Below are positions 45,000 to 54,670 of a DNA stretch of 64,000 nucleotides, piece after piece (the stretch's first letter is position 1; each line of letters opens with the position of its first letter). The notes below the pieces were generated by a model, which did not search any database, had not been told where the DNA came from, and saw nothing but the letters and a program-made list of their open reading frames with translations. The translations under genes and the position numbers were made by a program. The stretch covers positions 1 through 64,000 of the forward strand of contig OZ243962.1 in NCBI GenBank assembly GCA_965214625.1. Direction: 5' to 3'. Source of the DNA: G965214625 sp965214625 (GTDB lineage Bacteria > Pseudomonadota > Gammaproteobacteria > Arenicellales > Poriferihabitantaceae).

Positions 45000-47672
45000 C
45001 TACAAGATCATCGGATTGGGTCGACCCGTTTCAATCTCGTATTTCTCAATCGCCGATATTAACGTCTCTGGAGAAATCAATTCGTTTTCAACAAGGGCGT
45101 TCAGACTGGCCACCACAACATTATACCGATCCACTTCGAAAAATTTTCTCAACTGTTTCCGGGTATCACTTCGTCCATAGCCATCCGTACCGAGGACATG
45201 ATAATTACTGGGTACAAAGGCTCTGATCTGGTCTGCATAAAGTCGGATGTAGTCTGTTGCCGCAATCACAGGTCCTTCTGTATTATTCAGACACATCTCA
45301 ACGAAGCTCTTCTTGGGTTCCGCCTGCGGATTGAGTCGGTTGGTCCGTAGTGTATCGTGTCCGTCTCTCGCCAGTTCATTGAAACTGGTGACACTCCAGA
45401 TATCGGAACTGATATTGTAATCCTCGTCGAGTATCTTGGCGGCAAATTCGATTTCCCTTAATATGGCACCCCCACCGAGCAGTTGTATTTTCGTTTTATT
45501 CTTTTTCTTTCCCACGTTACGCAGCAAATACATGCCTCTGAGAATGCCTTCTTCACAGTTTTCCGGCATCGGAGGGTGAACATAATTTTCATTCATGACC
45601 GTAATGTAGTAATAGATACTTTCCTGCTCACCATACATGCGCCGCAACCCGTCATGGATGATGACCGCCAGTTCGTAGCAATACGTCGGGTCGTAGGAAA
45701 TACAGTTGGGTACCGTGCCGAACAGGATCAGGCTGTGACCGTCCTGATGCTGCAATCCTTCTCCTGCCAGCGTGGTGCGTCCTGCTGTTCCGCCCAATAT
45801 GAAACCCCTTGCCCGACTGTCTCCGGCCGCCCAGCAAAGATCGCCGATGCGTTGGAACCCAAACATCGAATAGAGAATGAAAAAGGGCACGGTACAGATG
45901 TCATGATTACTGTAGGCCGTTCCTGCGGCAATCCAGGAAGACATGGCACCGGCCTCATTGATACCTTCCTGCAATACCTGGCCTTGCTTGTCCTCGCGGT
46001 AAAACATCAATTGATCCGCATCAACCGGCTCGTAAAGCTGCCCCTGTGGCGAGTAGATCCCCAGTTGGCGAAACATGCCCTCCATGCCGAATGTCCTCGA
46101 TTCGTCAGGGATAATCGGAACCACATATCGTTTGAGATGCTTGTCTCTCACCAATGCCGAGAGAATACGGACAAACGCCATGGTCGTCGAGATCGACCGA
46201 TCACCGGTTCCTTCCAGTTGTGACTTGAAGATCGACAGGGTCGGCACCGTAAAGCTCGGTTTGCTCAGACTTTGTCGGGCCGGCAGGAAGCCACCCAGTG
46301 CGTGCCTTCGCTCCATCAGATATTCGGTTTCGGGTGACTTCTCGTCCGGTCGATAGAAAGGCGCGTGTGCCACTTCTTCATCTGTCAGCGGAATGTTGAA
46401 CCGAGTGCGGAAAGCCAATAGTGCTTCTTCGCCCATTTTTTTCTGTTGATGCGTGGTATTTTGCCCTTCACCGGCTTCGCCCATTCCGTAACCCTTCACC
46501 GTTTTTGCCAGAATGACCGTTGGCTGCCCGGTATGCTGAATGGCCGCGGCATAGGCGGCATAGACTTTGTGAGGGTCATGCCCCCCGCGATTCAGACGCC
46601 AGATATCTTCATCTGTCATGTTGGAAACCATTTCCCTCAGTTCCGGATACTTGCCAAAAAACTTCTCTCTGACATAGGCGCCATCCTTTGCCTTGAATGC
46701 CTGGTATTCACCATCCACGGCTTCCTCCATTCTTTGTTTGAGCAATCCCTTGTCATCCCGCATTAACAGGGGATCCCAGTAGCTGCCCCAGATAACCTTG
46801 ATGACATTCCAGCCCGCGCCACGAAAATCGCCCTCCAGTTCCTGAATGATTTTCCCATTACCTCGAACTGGTCCATCCAGGCGTTGTAAATTGCAATTGA
46901 CGACAAAGATGAGATTGTCCAGTTTCTCTCGGCCAGCCAATGCCAGGGCGCCGCGCGATTCAGGTTCATCCATTTCTCCATCCCCAAGGAACGCCCATAC
47001 TTTTCGATCCTTTGTATCGATCAACCCCCGATGATGCAGGTACTGCATGTAACGCGCCTGATGGATTGCCATGATAGGTCCCAGCCCCATGGAGACAGTC
47101 GGAAATTGCCAGAAGTCCGGCATTAGCCAGGGGTGTGGGTAGGAGGAAATGCCTTTTTGACCCACCTCCTGCCTGAATCGGCGAAGATCTTCTTTATTGA
47201 GTCGTCGCTCAAGATAGGCTCTGGCGTAGATACCGGGCGCAGAATGGCCCTGAATAAACAGCAGATCGCCCAGCTGTTGGGATGTGTTGGCCCGCCAGAA
47301 ATGATTGAAACCCACATCATAGAGTGTGGCCGCTGAGGCAAAGCTGGCAATGTGCCCACCGAGTTCACTGGAAATGCGGTTGGCCCGAACCACCATGGCC
47401 ATCGCATTCCATCGAATAAATGCGCGAATCCGCCGCTCGATCGCATGGTCTCCAGGGCTTCGTTGCTCAAGGTGAGGCGGAATGGTGTTCAGATAGGCGG
47501 TATTGGATTGATAAGGGATATACACGCCTGATCGCCTTGCCTGATCAATCAGTCTTTCGATGAGAAAATGGGCGCGTTCATTTCCTTCCCGCTCGATGAC
47601 TGACGCCAATGCGTCCAGCCATTCACCGGTTTCCAGGGGATCAATATCTGATTTACCAGCAGAATATGCCAT
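45000..47672 (-). CDS. aceE: Pyruvate dehydrogenase E1 (homodimeric type)
   Basis: The 890-residue thiamine-diphosphate enzyme decarboxylates pyruvate and acetylates lipoyl groups on E2; its length is normal for the single-chain E1. The cofactor motif GDGEMDEPES... to FVVNCNLQRLDGPVRGN is readable at about residues 230-270, preceded by SMGLGPIMAIHQARYMQYL. Start ATG 47672 has GGA seven bases upstream. aceE-aceF-lpd form one operon; no PdhR regulator gene is nearby. Confidence 0.97.
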   Translation of the reverse strand: MAYSAGKSDIDPLETGEWLDALASVIEREGNERAHFLIERLIDQARRSGVYIPYQSNTAYLNTIPPHLEQRSPGDHAIERRIRAFIRWNAMAMVVRANRISSELGGHIASFASAATLYDVGFNHFWRANTSQQLGDLLFIQGHSAPGIYARAYLERRLNKEDLRRFRQEVGQKGISSYPHPWLMPDFWQFPTVSMGLGPIMAIHQARYMQYLHHRGLIDTKDRKVWAFLGDGEMDEPESRGALALAGREKLDNLIFVVNCNLQRLDGPVRGNGKIIQELEGDFRGAGWNVIKVIWGSYWDPLLMRDDKGLLKQRMEEAVDGEYQAFKAKDGAYVREKFFGKYPELREMVSNMTDEDIWRLNRGGHDPHKVYAAYAAAIQHTGQPTVILAKTVKGYGMGEAGEGQNTTHQQKKMGEEALLAFRTRFNIPLTDEEVAHAPFYRPDEKSPETEYLMERRHALGGFLPARQSLSKPSFTVPTLSIFKSQLEGTGDRSISTTMAFVRILSALVRDKHLKRYVVPIIPDESRTFGMEGMFRQLGIYSPQGQLYEPVDADQLMFYREDKQGQVLQEGINEAGAMSSWIAAGTAYSNHDICTVPFFILYSMFGFQRIGDLCWAAGDSRARGFILGGTAGRTTLAGEGLQHQDGHSLILFGTVPNCISYDPTYCYELAVIIHDGLRRMYGEQESIYYYITVMNENYVHPPMPENCEEGILRGMYLLRNVGKKKNKTKIQLLGGGAILREIEFAAKILDEDYNISSDIWSVTSFNELARDGHDTLRTNRLNPQAEPKKSFVEMCLNNTEGPVIAATDYIRLYADQIRAFVPSNYHVLGTDGYGRSDTRKQLRKFFEVDRYNVVVASLNALVENELISPETLISAIEKYEIETGRPNPMIL

Positions 47673-47720
47673 TATCAGTCCAGATTATGTGCGTTGCCCA
47701 TCATAGATGAATTGAAAAAC

Positions 47721-47726
47721 ATTATA
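47721..47726 (-). promoter_or_regulatory. Possible -10 element of the aceE operon
   Basis: A perfect TATAAT on the minus strand lies 49 bases before the aceE start. The hexamer 17 bases upstream (TAGTGA) is a poor -35, so an activator or extended element may be needed. No PdhR-type site was recognised. Confidence 0.4.
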
Positions 47727-47844
47727 TACCGTCGATTGTCTGTTCACTAATGCCGATTGAACAGGAATGTAGAGAGCAAACGATCTGTCCGATTAAGTAG
47801 CACATAAGCTGTCCGGTTTTAAACGACATTGATTGGGAGGTGTC

Positions 47845-48054
47845 ATGAGACGGTCGGAATGGTTAGAGGAGACCGGAGAAAGGAACCCCCCGCCTGCTTG
47901 CCATAAAGCATTCAGTCCTCCGTCCCGTGAAACCGGCCATCCGTTTCAAGATCACACGGTGCTCAATGATCGATTGTGCGAGCATCATAAACGGACCGTG
48001 GGGTCGGACAACTGTGTGCCGCCCATCCCGGCGGACCGACACGATTGTCATTAG
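47845..48054 (+). CDS. Hypothetical small His/Cys-rich protein
   Basis: A 69-residue frame begins at ATG 47845 with GGGAGGTG immediately upstream, a strong ribosome-binding site. The product is hydrophilic, with scattered His and four Cys and HDCH as its last residues, and has no recognisable domain. It is not preceded by an obvious promoter and lies in a stretch of decayed genes, so it may be a fragment. Confidence 0.3.
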   Translation: MRRSEWLEETGERNPPPACHKAFSPPSRETGHPFQDHTVLNDRLCEHHKRTVGSDNCVPPIPADRHDCH

Positions 48055-48165
48055 GTCAAGGTGCTGCACTATGCTGATGACTGCCCGGCGATCCAGAAAT
48101 GAATGATTCACATAGGAATCATACTGTTTACAAAATAATTTGGAAAAGATACATTCATTTGTAAA

Positions 48166-48773
48166 ATGTTAGATATATCCCTTGACGGCTACGGTTGCAT
48201 AAACAATATTAGTGACAGAATGAAGCGACTCTACACATACGGTCTTGAGCCGGTGCTGCGAAATATCACGCTTGCCGAGTTGATCAGTAAGCGCAGCAAA
48301 AGACGATATACCCTGCTAGGTATCGATACCGATATGATTGGCCCGTTTGGCTACAACACGGATATCTCGCGTTATGCCAACCGAGAACACCCAGCGAGGA
48401 GTAAAAAATCATTTACAAGCTCTCCTACGAACAGATTCACCACAATATGTCGCTACTGAAAGTGGGCATTTCGTTTCGTGAGTGTGCCGAAAAAGCCTGG
48501 AAAATGCCTGAGCGATATATCGTGCTCGACTGCGGCGTGCTGACCCACGGCATCGGCATGTGCAACGAGTACTCACAAATACCGCCAATACACCTGTTTG
48601 AGCAAACCGGCTACGACGGTGTGTTTGAAGAAAATATGACCATTTCTGTCGAAAGCTATATTGGCGAGCCGGGCCAGAAGAACGGTGTTAAACTGGAGGA
48701 AATGGTGCGTATCAGACCCACGGGTTACGAGCTTGTCGCCAATTTGCCGTTTGAAGACGAACTGCTCGCATAG
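48166..48773 (+). pseudogene. Fragmented M24-family peptidase gene (Xaa-Pro peptidase/DddP-related)
   Basis: The first frame (to about 48412) contains IDTDMIGPFGYNTDISR, the pair of metal-binding Asp of M24 enzymes. A second frame takes over at a run of six A (about 48404-48409), reading IIYKLSYEQIHHNMSLLKVG, LTHGIGMCNEYSQIP, ENMTISVESYIGE and GVKLEEMVRI, which hold the His and two Glu ligands. The N-terminal half of the usual 400-residue protein is missing. M24 covers Xaa-Pro aminopeptidases, creatinase and the DMSP lyase DddP; the remnant cannot tell these apart. The stop lies 31 bases before the hydroxylase gene, so they were probably one operon. Confidence 0.75.
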
Positions 48774-48804
48774 TAGTTCCGAATAGTTGAGAGAGAGTCG
48801 AGCC

Positions 48805-49812
48805 ATGGTAATCAGCACTGAAAATACAACAGAAGAGTTGGTGGCGGGTATGTCGGCCGGTGAAAGCAAAAGCTGGAACTGGCATCCGAATATTCCGATA
48901 AAGACCTCCCCACTGTTTGAGTTTCCACCAAACCCGGTCGCCATCGTCAAGTGGTATGCGAAAGCCTGGCTACCCGTGACCGAATTTGGGCTCTATCTAC
49001 TCCTTGCTACGGGTGTCTGGTTTTGGCTTGTTCCATCATTGGTTGACATGAAATCCTTGGCTGTCGACTGGGTTGCCGCAACCTGGGCGCGCAATTTCAT
49101 TATGATGACTGCATTCGCCACCTTGCTACACCTGTGGCTGTACACGTGGAACAAGCAAGGGACCCAGACACGTTACATGCACAAAACGCCGACAGCGAAA
49201 CACCGCCGGTTCTTTCGCGGCGATCAGTTGAAGGACAATGTTTTTCACACTCTGGTAAGCGGTGTCACCATCTGGACTGTTTACGAAACCATTATGTGGC
49301 TCGCTTACGCTAATGGTGTCGTCCGCACTATAACCTTTGCCGAAAACCCGGCCTGGTTTGTGTTGTTGTTTCCGCTGATCGTGGTCTGGCAGGCGTTCCA
49401 CTTTTATTGGATACATCGCCTGCTGCACTGGAAGCCGCTATATGATCGTTTTCATTCGGTGCATCACCGCAACATCACGATTGGTCCATGGTCTGGTTTT
49501 TCAATGCACCCGATCGAACATCTGATTTATTTAACTTCCCTCTTTATCATGCTGGTCGTGCCATCACATCCCACGCATATGTTATTCTTGGCTTACTGGT
49601 TAACGCTCTCGACCGCGACATCACACTCCGGTTATCAGGAACTGTTTCTGGGAAATTATCGGACCACGATTGCGACCTTTTTCCACCAGCTACATCATCG
49701 CTATTTCAACTGTAACTACGGTAGCGCCGATATGCCCTTGGACCGGTGGTTTGGATCGTTTAATGATGGGACATCGGCTGCAACGAAGCGGCTGCTTAGG
49801 AGAGGTAGGTAG
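48805..49812 (+). CDS. Sterol desaturase/fatty acid hydroxylase-family membrane protein
   Basis: The 335-residue integral membrane protein has the three histidine boxes of the di-iron hydroxylase family: HFYWIHRLLHW (about residue 200), FHSVHHRN and HQLHHRYFNCNYG. Four or five membrane segments precede and separate them. Members oxidise lipids, sterols or carotenoids; the substrate is not evident. From ATG 48805 the frame is intact, although the gene upstream (M24 peptidase) is broken. GAGAGAG upstream could serve as ribosome-binding site. Confidence 0.85.
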   Translation: MVISTENTTEELVAGMSAGESKSWNWHPNIPIKTSPLFEFPPNPVAIVKWYAKAWLPVTEFGLYLLLATGVWFWLVPSLVDMKSLAVDWVAATWARNFIMMTAFATLLHLWLYTWNKQGTQTRYMHKTPTAKHRRFFRGDQLKDNVFHTLVSGVTIWTVYETIMWLAYANGVVRTITFAENPAWFVLLFPLIVVWQAFHFYWIHRLLHWKPLYDRFHSVHHRNITIGPWSGFSMHPIEHLIYLTSLFIMLVVPSHPTHMLFLAYWLTLSTATSHSGYQELFLGNYRTTIATFFHQLHHRYFNCNYGSADMPLDRWFGSFNDGTSAATKRLLRRGR

Positions 49813-49892
49813 TATCCGCATCAAAACGTCGATATCGTAGATAATAGGGGGTAAAACCAACCCAGCAACACAAATCTTCGCAAGGAGGCAAC

Positions 49893-50219
49893 ATGAGACC
49901 AGCCTTCAATCCACAGATGGCATTGGGGAAAGTCCGGGCGGATGACTATAAGAAGGCACGGAAACGGATTCTTGGCAAACGAGGGATTGTTCGTTCAGGC
50001 ATCGACCCCGAGGACCTAGGAGCGCTTCAATCAAATAACACAAATACCCTTGCCGAACGTTTCAATCGAACCATCCAGGAACACTTCGTCGACTACCACG
50101 AATACCTCTTGTTCTCAAACTTCGCTCAATTCAACCACAAAATGGCCGACTGGCCGATCTCCTATAATACAATCGTTCCTCATCATAGCCAGCACTCCAA
50201 TCACCGGCACAATCCTTGA
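49893..50219 (+). pseudogene. Integrase/transposase C-terminal remnant fused to an unrelated start
   Basis: Residues about 50-100 of this frame, NTLAERFNRTIQEHFVDYHE and NKMADWPISYNT-like NHKMADWPISYNTIVPHHS, match the end of a DDE integrase catalytic core (IS3/IS481 type), including the Glu of ERFN. The preceding 48 residues (MRPAFNPQMALGKVRAD...) do not belong to that domain and may come from another transposase. AAGGAGG before ATG 49893 is a strong ribosome-binding site. No terminal inverted repeats were found, so this is a relic of one or two insertions. Confidence 0.65.
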
Positions 50220-50331
50220 TTCAAAATCATTCCCAGTGCCAAAGGTGGTGGACCTATACAAGCTACAAGCTATTGCGTCGATCATTCTGTTTCGATAAAA
50301 TCGCGCTCCGCTGTATTAACCATCACTCCTT

Positions 50332-50358
50332 TCCTCATCATGTTATGTCATGGGAGGA
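50332..50358 (+). promoter_or_regulatory. Leader hairpin upstream of rpsF
   Basis: TCCTC and GAGGA pair as an outer stem, CATG with CATG as an inner stem, with a small internal loop and a six-base apical loop. The hairpin lies 22 bases before the rpsF start. Operons of S6 and S18 are often regulated by the S6:S18 complex binding their leader; whether this hairpin is such a site is untested. Confidence 0.35.
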
Positions 50359-50380
50359 TACAAAACCATAGGGAGCATCT

Positions 50381-50842
50381 ATGAGACACTACGAAATTGT
50401 ATTTCTGGTTCATCCGGACCAGAGCGAACAAGTGCCCGCCATGATTGAGCGCTATACGGAGATGGTGACTTCCAAAGAGGGGAAAATCCATCGCGTAGAA
50501 GATTGGGGCCGCCGTCGCCTTGCCTATATGATCAATGACGTTCACAAGGCACACTATGTCCTGATGAACATTGAATGTTCACTGGATGTGCTTCGGGACA
50601 TTGAGAAGAACTTCAAATTTAATGACTCGGTACTCCGTCATCTGGTCATCAGACGCAAACAGGCATGCACCGGCGAATCTTACTTCGCAAAGGAAAAAGC
50701 GGCCGAAGCGCCGACTGAAAGCAGTCGGGCATCGGCCAGCAGTCCCACTAGTGAGACGTCAGTTGATAACGATGGCAAAAAGGATGATCAGGACAAACAA
50801 CCGACAGACAATCCGGACAAAATCGATCAGGAGGCGGCATAA
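50381..50842 (+). CDS. rpsF: 30S ribosomal protein bS6
   Basis: The 153-residue protein begins MRHYEIVFLVHPDQSEQVP and contains DWGRRRLAYMINDVHKAHYV, the S6 fold that pairs with S18 on the 30S platform. About 45 residues beyond the normal end are low-complexity, rich in Ser, Asp, Lys and Gln, a longer tail than the short Glu repeat of E. coli S6. GGGAGC precedes ATG 50381. Its stop overlaps the rpsR start by one base (TAATG). Confidence 0.96.
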   Translation: MRHYEIVFLVHPDQSEQVPAMIERYTEMVTSKEGKIHRVEDWGRRRLAYMINDVHKAHYVLMNIECSLDVLRDIEKNFKFNDSVLRHLVIRRKQACTGESYFAKEKAAEAPTESSRASASSPTSETSVDNDGKKDDQDKQPTDNPDKIDQEAA

Positions 50843-51072
50843 TGGCCAGATTTCAAAGAAGACCCCGTTATTGCAAATTCACTGCCAAGGGGATCGAGTC
50901 CATTGACTACAAGGATCTTGATCTTCTTAAATCGAATATCAGTGAAACCGGGAAAATATTGCCGAGTCGAAGTACCGGTACCAAGGCACACTTCCAAAGA
51001 CAGTTGGCGACAGCAATAAAACGGGCCCGTTTTCTTGCTTTGATTCCCTATACTGACCAACACGATAACTAG
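50842..51072 (+). CDS. rpsR: 30S ribosomal protein bS18
   Basis: The 76-residue basic protein carries CKFTAKGIESIDYKDLDLLK and RQLATAIKRARFLALIPYT, the S18 signature. It partners S6 in the ribosome. Its start overlaps the rpsF stop, and rplI begins 12 bases after it. The priB gene found between rpsF and rpsR in enteric bacteria is absent. Confidence 0.97.
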   Translation: MARFQRRPRYCKFTAKGIESIDYKDLDLLKSNISETGKILPSRSTGTKAHFQRQLATAIKRARFLALIPYTDQHDN

Positions 51073-51084
51073 GAGGTCGTCAGC

Positions 51085-51555
51085 ATGGAAATTGTATTGC
51101 TTGAAAAAATAAATAATGTTGGGGAACTCGGCGATGTTGTCACCGTGAAAAACGGTTATGCCCGGAATTTTCTTATTCCACAGAAAAAGGCCGTATTGGC
51201 GACAGAAAATGCAAAAGCCAAGGTGGAGGAAAAACGACGGAAGCTGGCAGAAGAAGAGGGTCAACGACTGGAAGGTGCAAAAGCACGGGCGGAATTGGCT
51301 TCAAAAGCAATCACCCTGTCTCGCCTGTGTGCGGCCGAGGGGCAACTTTACGGTTCGGTGACTCCGGCAGATATTGCCGCTGCGTTGAGTACCGCCGAAA
51401 TGACCTTTGACAAATCTGAAATTGTCCAGCCGGATGGTTTGATCAAACAGATTGGTGAACATGAGGCAGAGGTTGTCTTGCATCCTGATGTTCGTTTTAC
51501 AGTCAAAATCATCGTCAATGAAGACTCTGGCGATGATACTGCTCCGACTGATTAG
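51085..51555 (+). CDS. rplI: 50S ribosomal protein bL9
   Basis: The 156-residue protein has the N-terminal rRNA-binding domain MEIVLLEKINNVGELGDVV with GYARNFLIPQKKA, a long central helix (about residues 40-75) and the C-terminal domain ending with VVLHPDVRFTVKIIV. GGAGG precedes ATG 51085. It is the third gene of the rpsF operon. Confidence 0.97.
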   Translation: MEIVLLEKINNVGELGDVVTVKNGYARNFLIPQKKAVLATENAKAKVEEKRRKLAEEEGQRLEGAKARAELASKAITLSRLCAAEGQLYGSVTPADIAAALSTAEMTFDKSEIVQPDGLIKQIGEHEAEVVLHPDVRFTVKIIVNEDSGDDTAPTD

Positions 51556-51818
51556 GGAAATACGGAAAACAAGGCAGAGGATGATGCGTGTAGAAACCGG
51601 AAGGAAGACAGGAAACAGGTTGTAATCGGGTAGGGCAGGCCACCCCGTTGTGTATTGTTGTTTGAATCGGCCTTCTCCAAACGGATTGCGCGCCCTGTCT
51701 TGCAGCACCGCGACGACGGACTACTGATCGCCGAACACGTTATTCCCTGTCTTGCCCGACAGGAATCTTTCCACTCAACCGGAAGACGGATACTCATTTT
51801 TCTACTCACTCCATCAAG

Positions 51819-52697
51819 GTGACAATCGTCGTCATTATCTCAGCACTGTGTGCGGTCATCATATTTGGAGCCTCGCCGGTTGCTGCCAAAATCGGAGTAT
51901 CCGCATTCCCAGCGATTGATGTTGCCATTTTAAGGACAGTCATCGGTGGCCTGGTTGCACTGCCTGTTGTTCTTGTTCTGAAGATCAGGTTTCCCCAAAA
52001 CAGAACCCATCAAAGGTTATTGATCCTGTCCGGTTTTTGCGGATTTGTCGGCTTTCCAATCGTTTTCACACTCGGCGTTCAATTGACCTCGGCGAACCAT
52101 GCTTCGCTGATTCTGGCCTCCCTCCCTGTTTTTACGAGCGCGATCGCGCTCGGTCTGGACAAGAAGAGACCTCCACTGGCATGGTACACCGGATGTGCCC
52201 TTGCATTGACCGGTGAAGCCGTGCTGATCGGGACGGTGGCCGAGAATCAAGGTCAAGCCAGTCTGTCAGGTGATCTGCTGGTATTGCTTTCCAATCTATT
52301 TGCATCCGTGGGTTATGTGGCAGGAGGCAAACTACAGCAACAGGGATACTCAGCGATCGGTACCACTTTTTGGGGGGTGATTGTCTTTGCTTTGCCGTTG
52401 TTGTTGATACTTCCCTTTACGGTTGACCTTTCTGTATTTCCCCGCGCTGGCATTGCTGCCTGGAGTGCGATCTTTTATTTGGCGATTGGTGTCACCATTA
52501 TCGGCTATATCTTATGGTATTGGGCTCTGGGTATCGGAGGGATACAACGGGTCGGGTTACTGCAGTTTCTACAGCCGGTATCGGGTGTCGTTCTGGCAGG
52601 ATGGTTACTCAGTGAAAAGGCAAGCCTGATGTTCTTGTTTGCCTCGGGCCTCATTCTGTCAGGCGTGTGGATTGCGATCAGAAAGAAAAACTCATAA
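51819..52697 (+). CDS. EamA/DMT-family transporter
   Basis: The 292-residue protein has about ten membrane helices arranged as two EamA repeats. The N-terminal repeat ends near TSAIALGLDKKRPPLAW, and the second ends with GWLLSEKASLMFLFASGLILSGVWI. Drug/metabolite transporters of this kind export amino acids, purines or other metabolites; the substrate cannot be predicted. Start GTG 51819 is assumed. It lies between rplI and dnaB, where it is not a standard member of the operon. Confidence 0.85.
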   Translation: MTIVVIISALCAVIIFGASPVAAKIGVSAFPAIDVAILRTVIGGLVALPVVLVLKIRFPQNRTHQRLLILSGFCGFVGFPIVFTLGVQLTSANHASLILASLPVFTSAIALGLDKKRPPLAWYTGCALALTGEAVLIGTVAENQGQASLSGDLLVLLSNLFASVGYVAGGKLQQQGYSAIGTTFWGVIVFALPLLLILPFTVDLSVFPRAGIAAWSAIFYLAIGVTIIGYILWYWALGIGGIQRVGLLQFLQPVSGVVLAGWLLSEKASLMFLFASGLILSGVWIAIRKKNS

Positions 52698-53245
52698 TCC
52701 GATTGACACTTGATTCCAGCACAACGATCGACTTTTTCCGGACAGATCGGAACAACCGCATAGTTTTTGGCACGCAAGGCGTTTGGGGCATCCTGTCCGT
52801 CGGTTGAGTCTGGCGCAGCGCAGAAAGGACTTTATTTTGCAAGTCAACCGGTTATATGGGCAGGTTCCTGGTGTCCCGCTTAATTTCACTGGTTTGAATG
52901 ATGTCAGGTCGCTGGGACGTTGAACGTATCTGGCATTCTTTCTGTGAACTGTTGCTGTCGGTTGACTCTGATTGGGATGATTCTTCCGTGTTTCGTCAGC
53001 GAAGCGCAATACGGTGATATTGACGGCATATTTTCGGCTTGTGGCGCTGGCGAATTCTGGACACGACCAGACGCTTGTCTGTGGCATGGGCCACCCTAAC
53101 TAAATGAAGTGCTCGAAGTCATCACGGAATCATCTTAAATTAAATACCCTATAGGGGCGTTTTTTGGTATCCTTTTAGCCCTCGATCAAGCCGATGTGAT
53201 ACGTGTTGGCTATCGTCTCAATCCCACCTGCAACTGCTCTATAAC
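52698..53245. other. Intergenic region upstream of dnaB, no supported gene
   Basis: A minus-strand frame (52692-53087) encodes a basic, low-quality sequence with no recognisable family. CCCTATAGGG, a perfect 10-base palindrome, lies at 53147-53156, followed by a run of T. Nothing else stands out. Confidence 0.35.
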
Positions 53246-54625
53246 GTGGCCAAAGTCAGTGATCAGTCACCGTTGAAATTACCGCCCCAGGCTCTGGAAG
53301 CGGAACAATCCCTACTGGGCGGCGTCTTGCTGGACAACCAGAAGTGGATCGATGTTTCAGAACAGGTGGGTGTCAGGGATTTTTATAACAGGAATCACCA
53401 GTTGATCTTTAATGCCATCTTGCAACTGCAGTCGATTGGCGATCCGGCGGATGTGGTAACCACCGCAGAGTGGCTGGACACTCAGGGGGAGCTTGAGCAT
53501 GCAGGCGGGTTATCATATATTGGTTCACTGGCCAACCAAACCCCGAGTACGGCCAATACGATTACCTATGCCAAAATTGTTCGTGAACGGTCGATATTGC
53601 GTTCACTGATTTCGGTTGCAAATACCATTGCGGACAGTGCCTACACACCGGAGGGTCGAACACCGCGAGAAGTGCTGGATCAGGCGGAACAACTCGTTTT
53701 CGATATTTCAGAACGTGACGGGCGAAGTCGCCAGGGTTTTATACCGATCCAGTCGCTCGCAGAAGATGCACTGCGCACCATAGAAGCAATATATGAGTCA
53801 GGTTCCCCGATCAGTGGTCTTGCAACCGGGTTTCAGGATCTGGACGAGATGACATCAGGACTTCAGAAGGGCGATTTGATTATTATCGCAGGTCGGCCGT
53901 CCATGGGTAAAACATCGTTTGCGATGAATATTGCCGAATACGTTACTGTGGCGGAAAAAGTGCCGGTTGCCGTTTTCAGCCTGGAGATGCCGGGGGAACA
54001 TCTTGCGATGCGCTTGATCTCTTCCTTATCTTCGATCAATTCCAGTCAGATACGGTCCGGACGAATAAAGGAACAGGATTGGCCCAGATTGACAAACGCA
54101 GTCAAATCATTGGAAGCCGCTCCACTGCATATCGATGACACCGCGGGTTTGAACCCACTGGACCTTCGTTCAAGAGCTAGACGGTTCAAACATGAACATC
54201 CGGAGATCGGCTTGATCGTAATCGACTATCTGCAACTGATGCAGGCGACCGATACCCAAGAAAACCGGGCCACCGAACTGTCGGGTATCACCCGTTCCCT
54301 GAAGATACTGGCGAAAGAATTGAATGTCCCTGTTGTGGCACTGTCGCAGCTGAATCGCAGTCTTGAAAATCGAACCAGTAAACGGCCGGTGCTGTCCGAT
54401 TTGAGGGAGTCCGGTGCGATTGAACAGGATGCCGACGTGATCATGTTCATCTACCGGGATGTGGTCTATAACGAGCAGACCGAAGAAGCAAACAGGGCCG
54501 AACTGATTATCGGCAAGCAGCGTAACGGCCCCATCGGTACGGTTAATCTGACTTATAGGGATGAGTTGATGCGCTTTGAAAGCTATGCCCATGACCCGTA
54601 TCAGGGAACAGATCATGCCAGATGA
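53246..54625 (+). CDS. dnaB: Replicative DNA helicase DnaB
   Basis: The 459-residue helicase has an N-terminal helical domain (PPQALEAEQSLLGGVLLDN), a linker, and a RecA-like motor with Walker A GRPSMGKTSFAMN, Walker B LIVIDYLQLMQ, and LSQLNRSLENRTSKRP followed by SGAIEQDADVI. It unwinds DNA ahead of the replication fork. No intein is present. Start GTG 53246. alr follows 45 bases later. Confidence 0.97.
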   Translation: MAKVSDQSPLKLPPQALEAEQSLLGGVLLDNQKWIDVSEQVGVRDFYNRNHQLIFNAILQLQSIGDPADVVTTAEWLDTQGELEHAGGLSYIGSLANQTPSTANTITYAKIVRERSILRSLISVANTIADSAYTPEGRTPREVLDQAEQLVFDISERDGRSRQGFIPIQSLAEDALRTIEAIYESGSPISGLATGFQDLDEMTSGLQKGDLIIIAGRPSMGKTSFAMNIAEYVTVAEKVPVAVFSLEMPGEHLAMRLISSLSSINSSQIRSGRIKEQDWPRLTNAVKSLEAAPLHIDDTAGLNPLDLRSRARRFKHEHPEIGLIVIDYLQLMQATDTQENRATELSGITRSLKILAKELNVPVVALSQLNRSLENRTSKRPVLSDLRESGAIEQDADVIMFIYRDVVYNEQTEEANRAELIIGKQRNGPIGTVNLTYRDELMRFESYAHDPYQGTDHAR

Positions 54626-54670
54626 CTCTGGTATAAAGACAGCTCGCGAACCTTTTCTGTCTTGAACCCG

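Noticed and set aside
49813..50380. Complete insertion sequence
   Set aside because: Only the end of an integrase core is present; no terminal repeats, no target duplication and no DDE catalytic start.
52692..53087. 131-residue minus-strand frame upstream of dnaB
   Set aside because: Irregular, basic composition with no family resemblance and no ribosome-binding site; likely chance.
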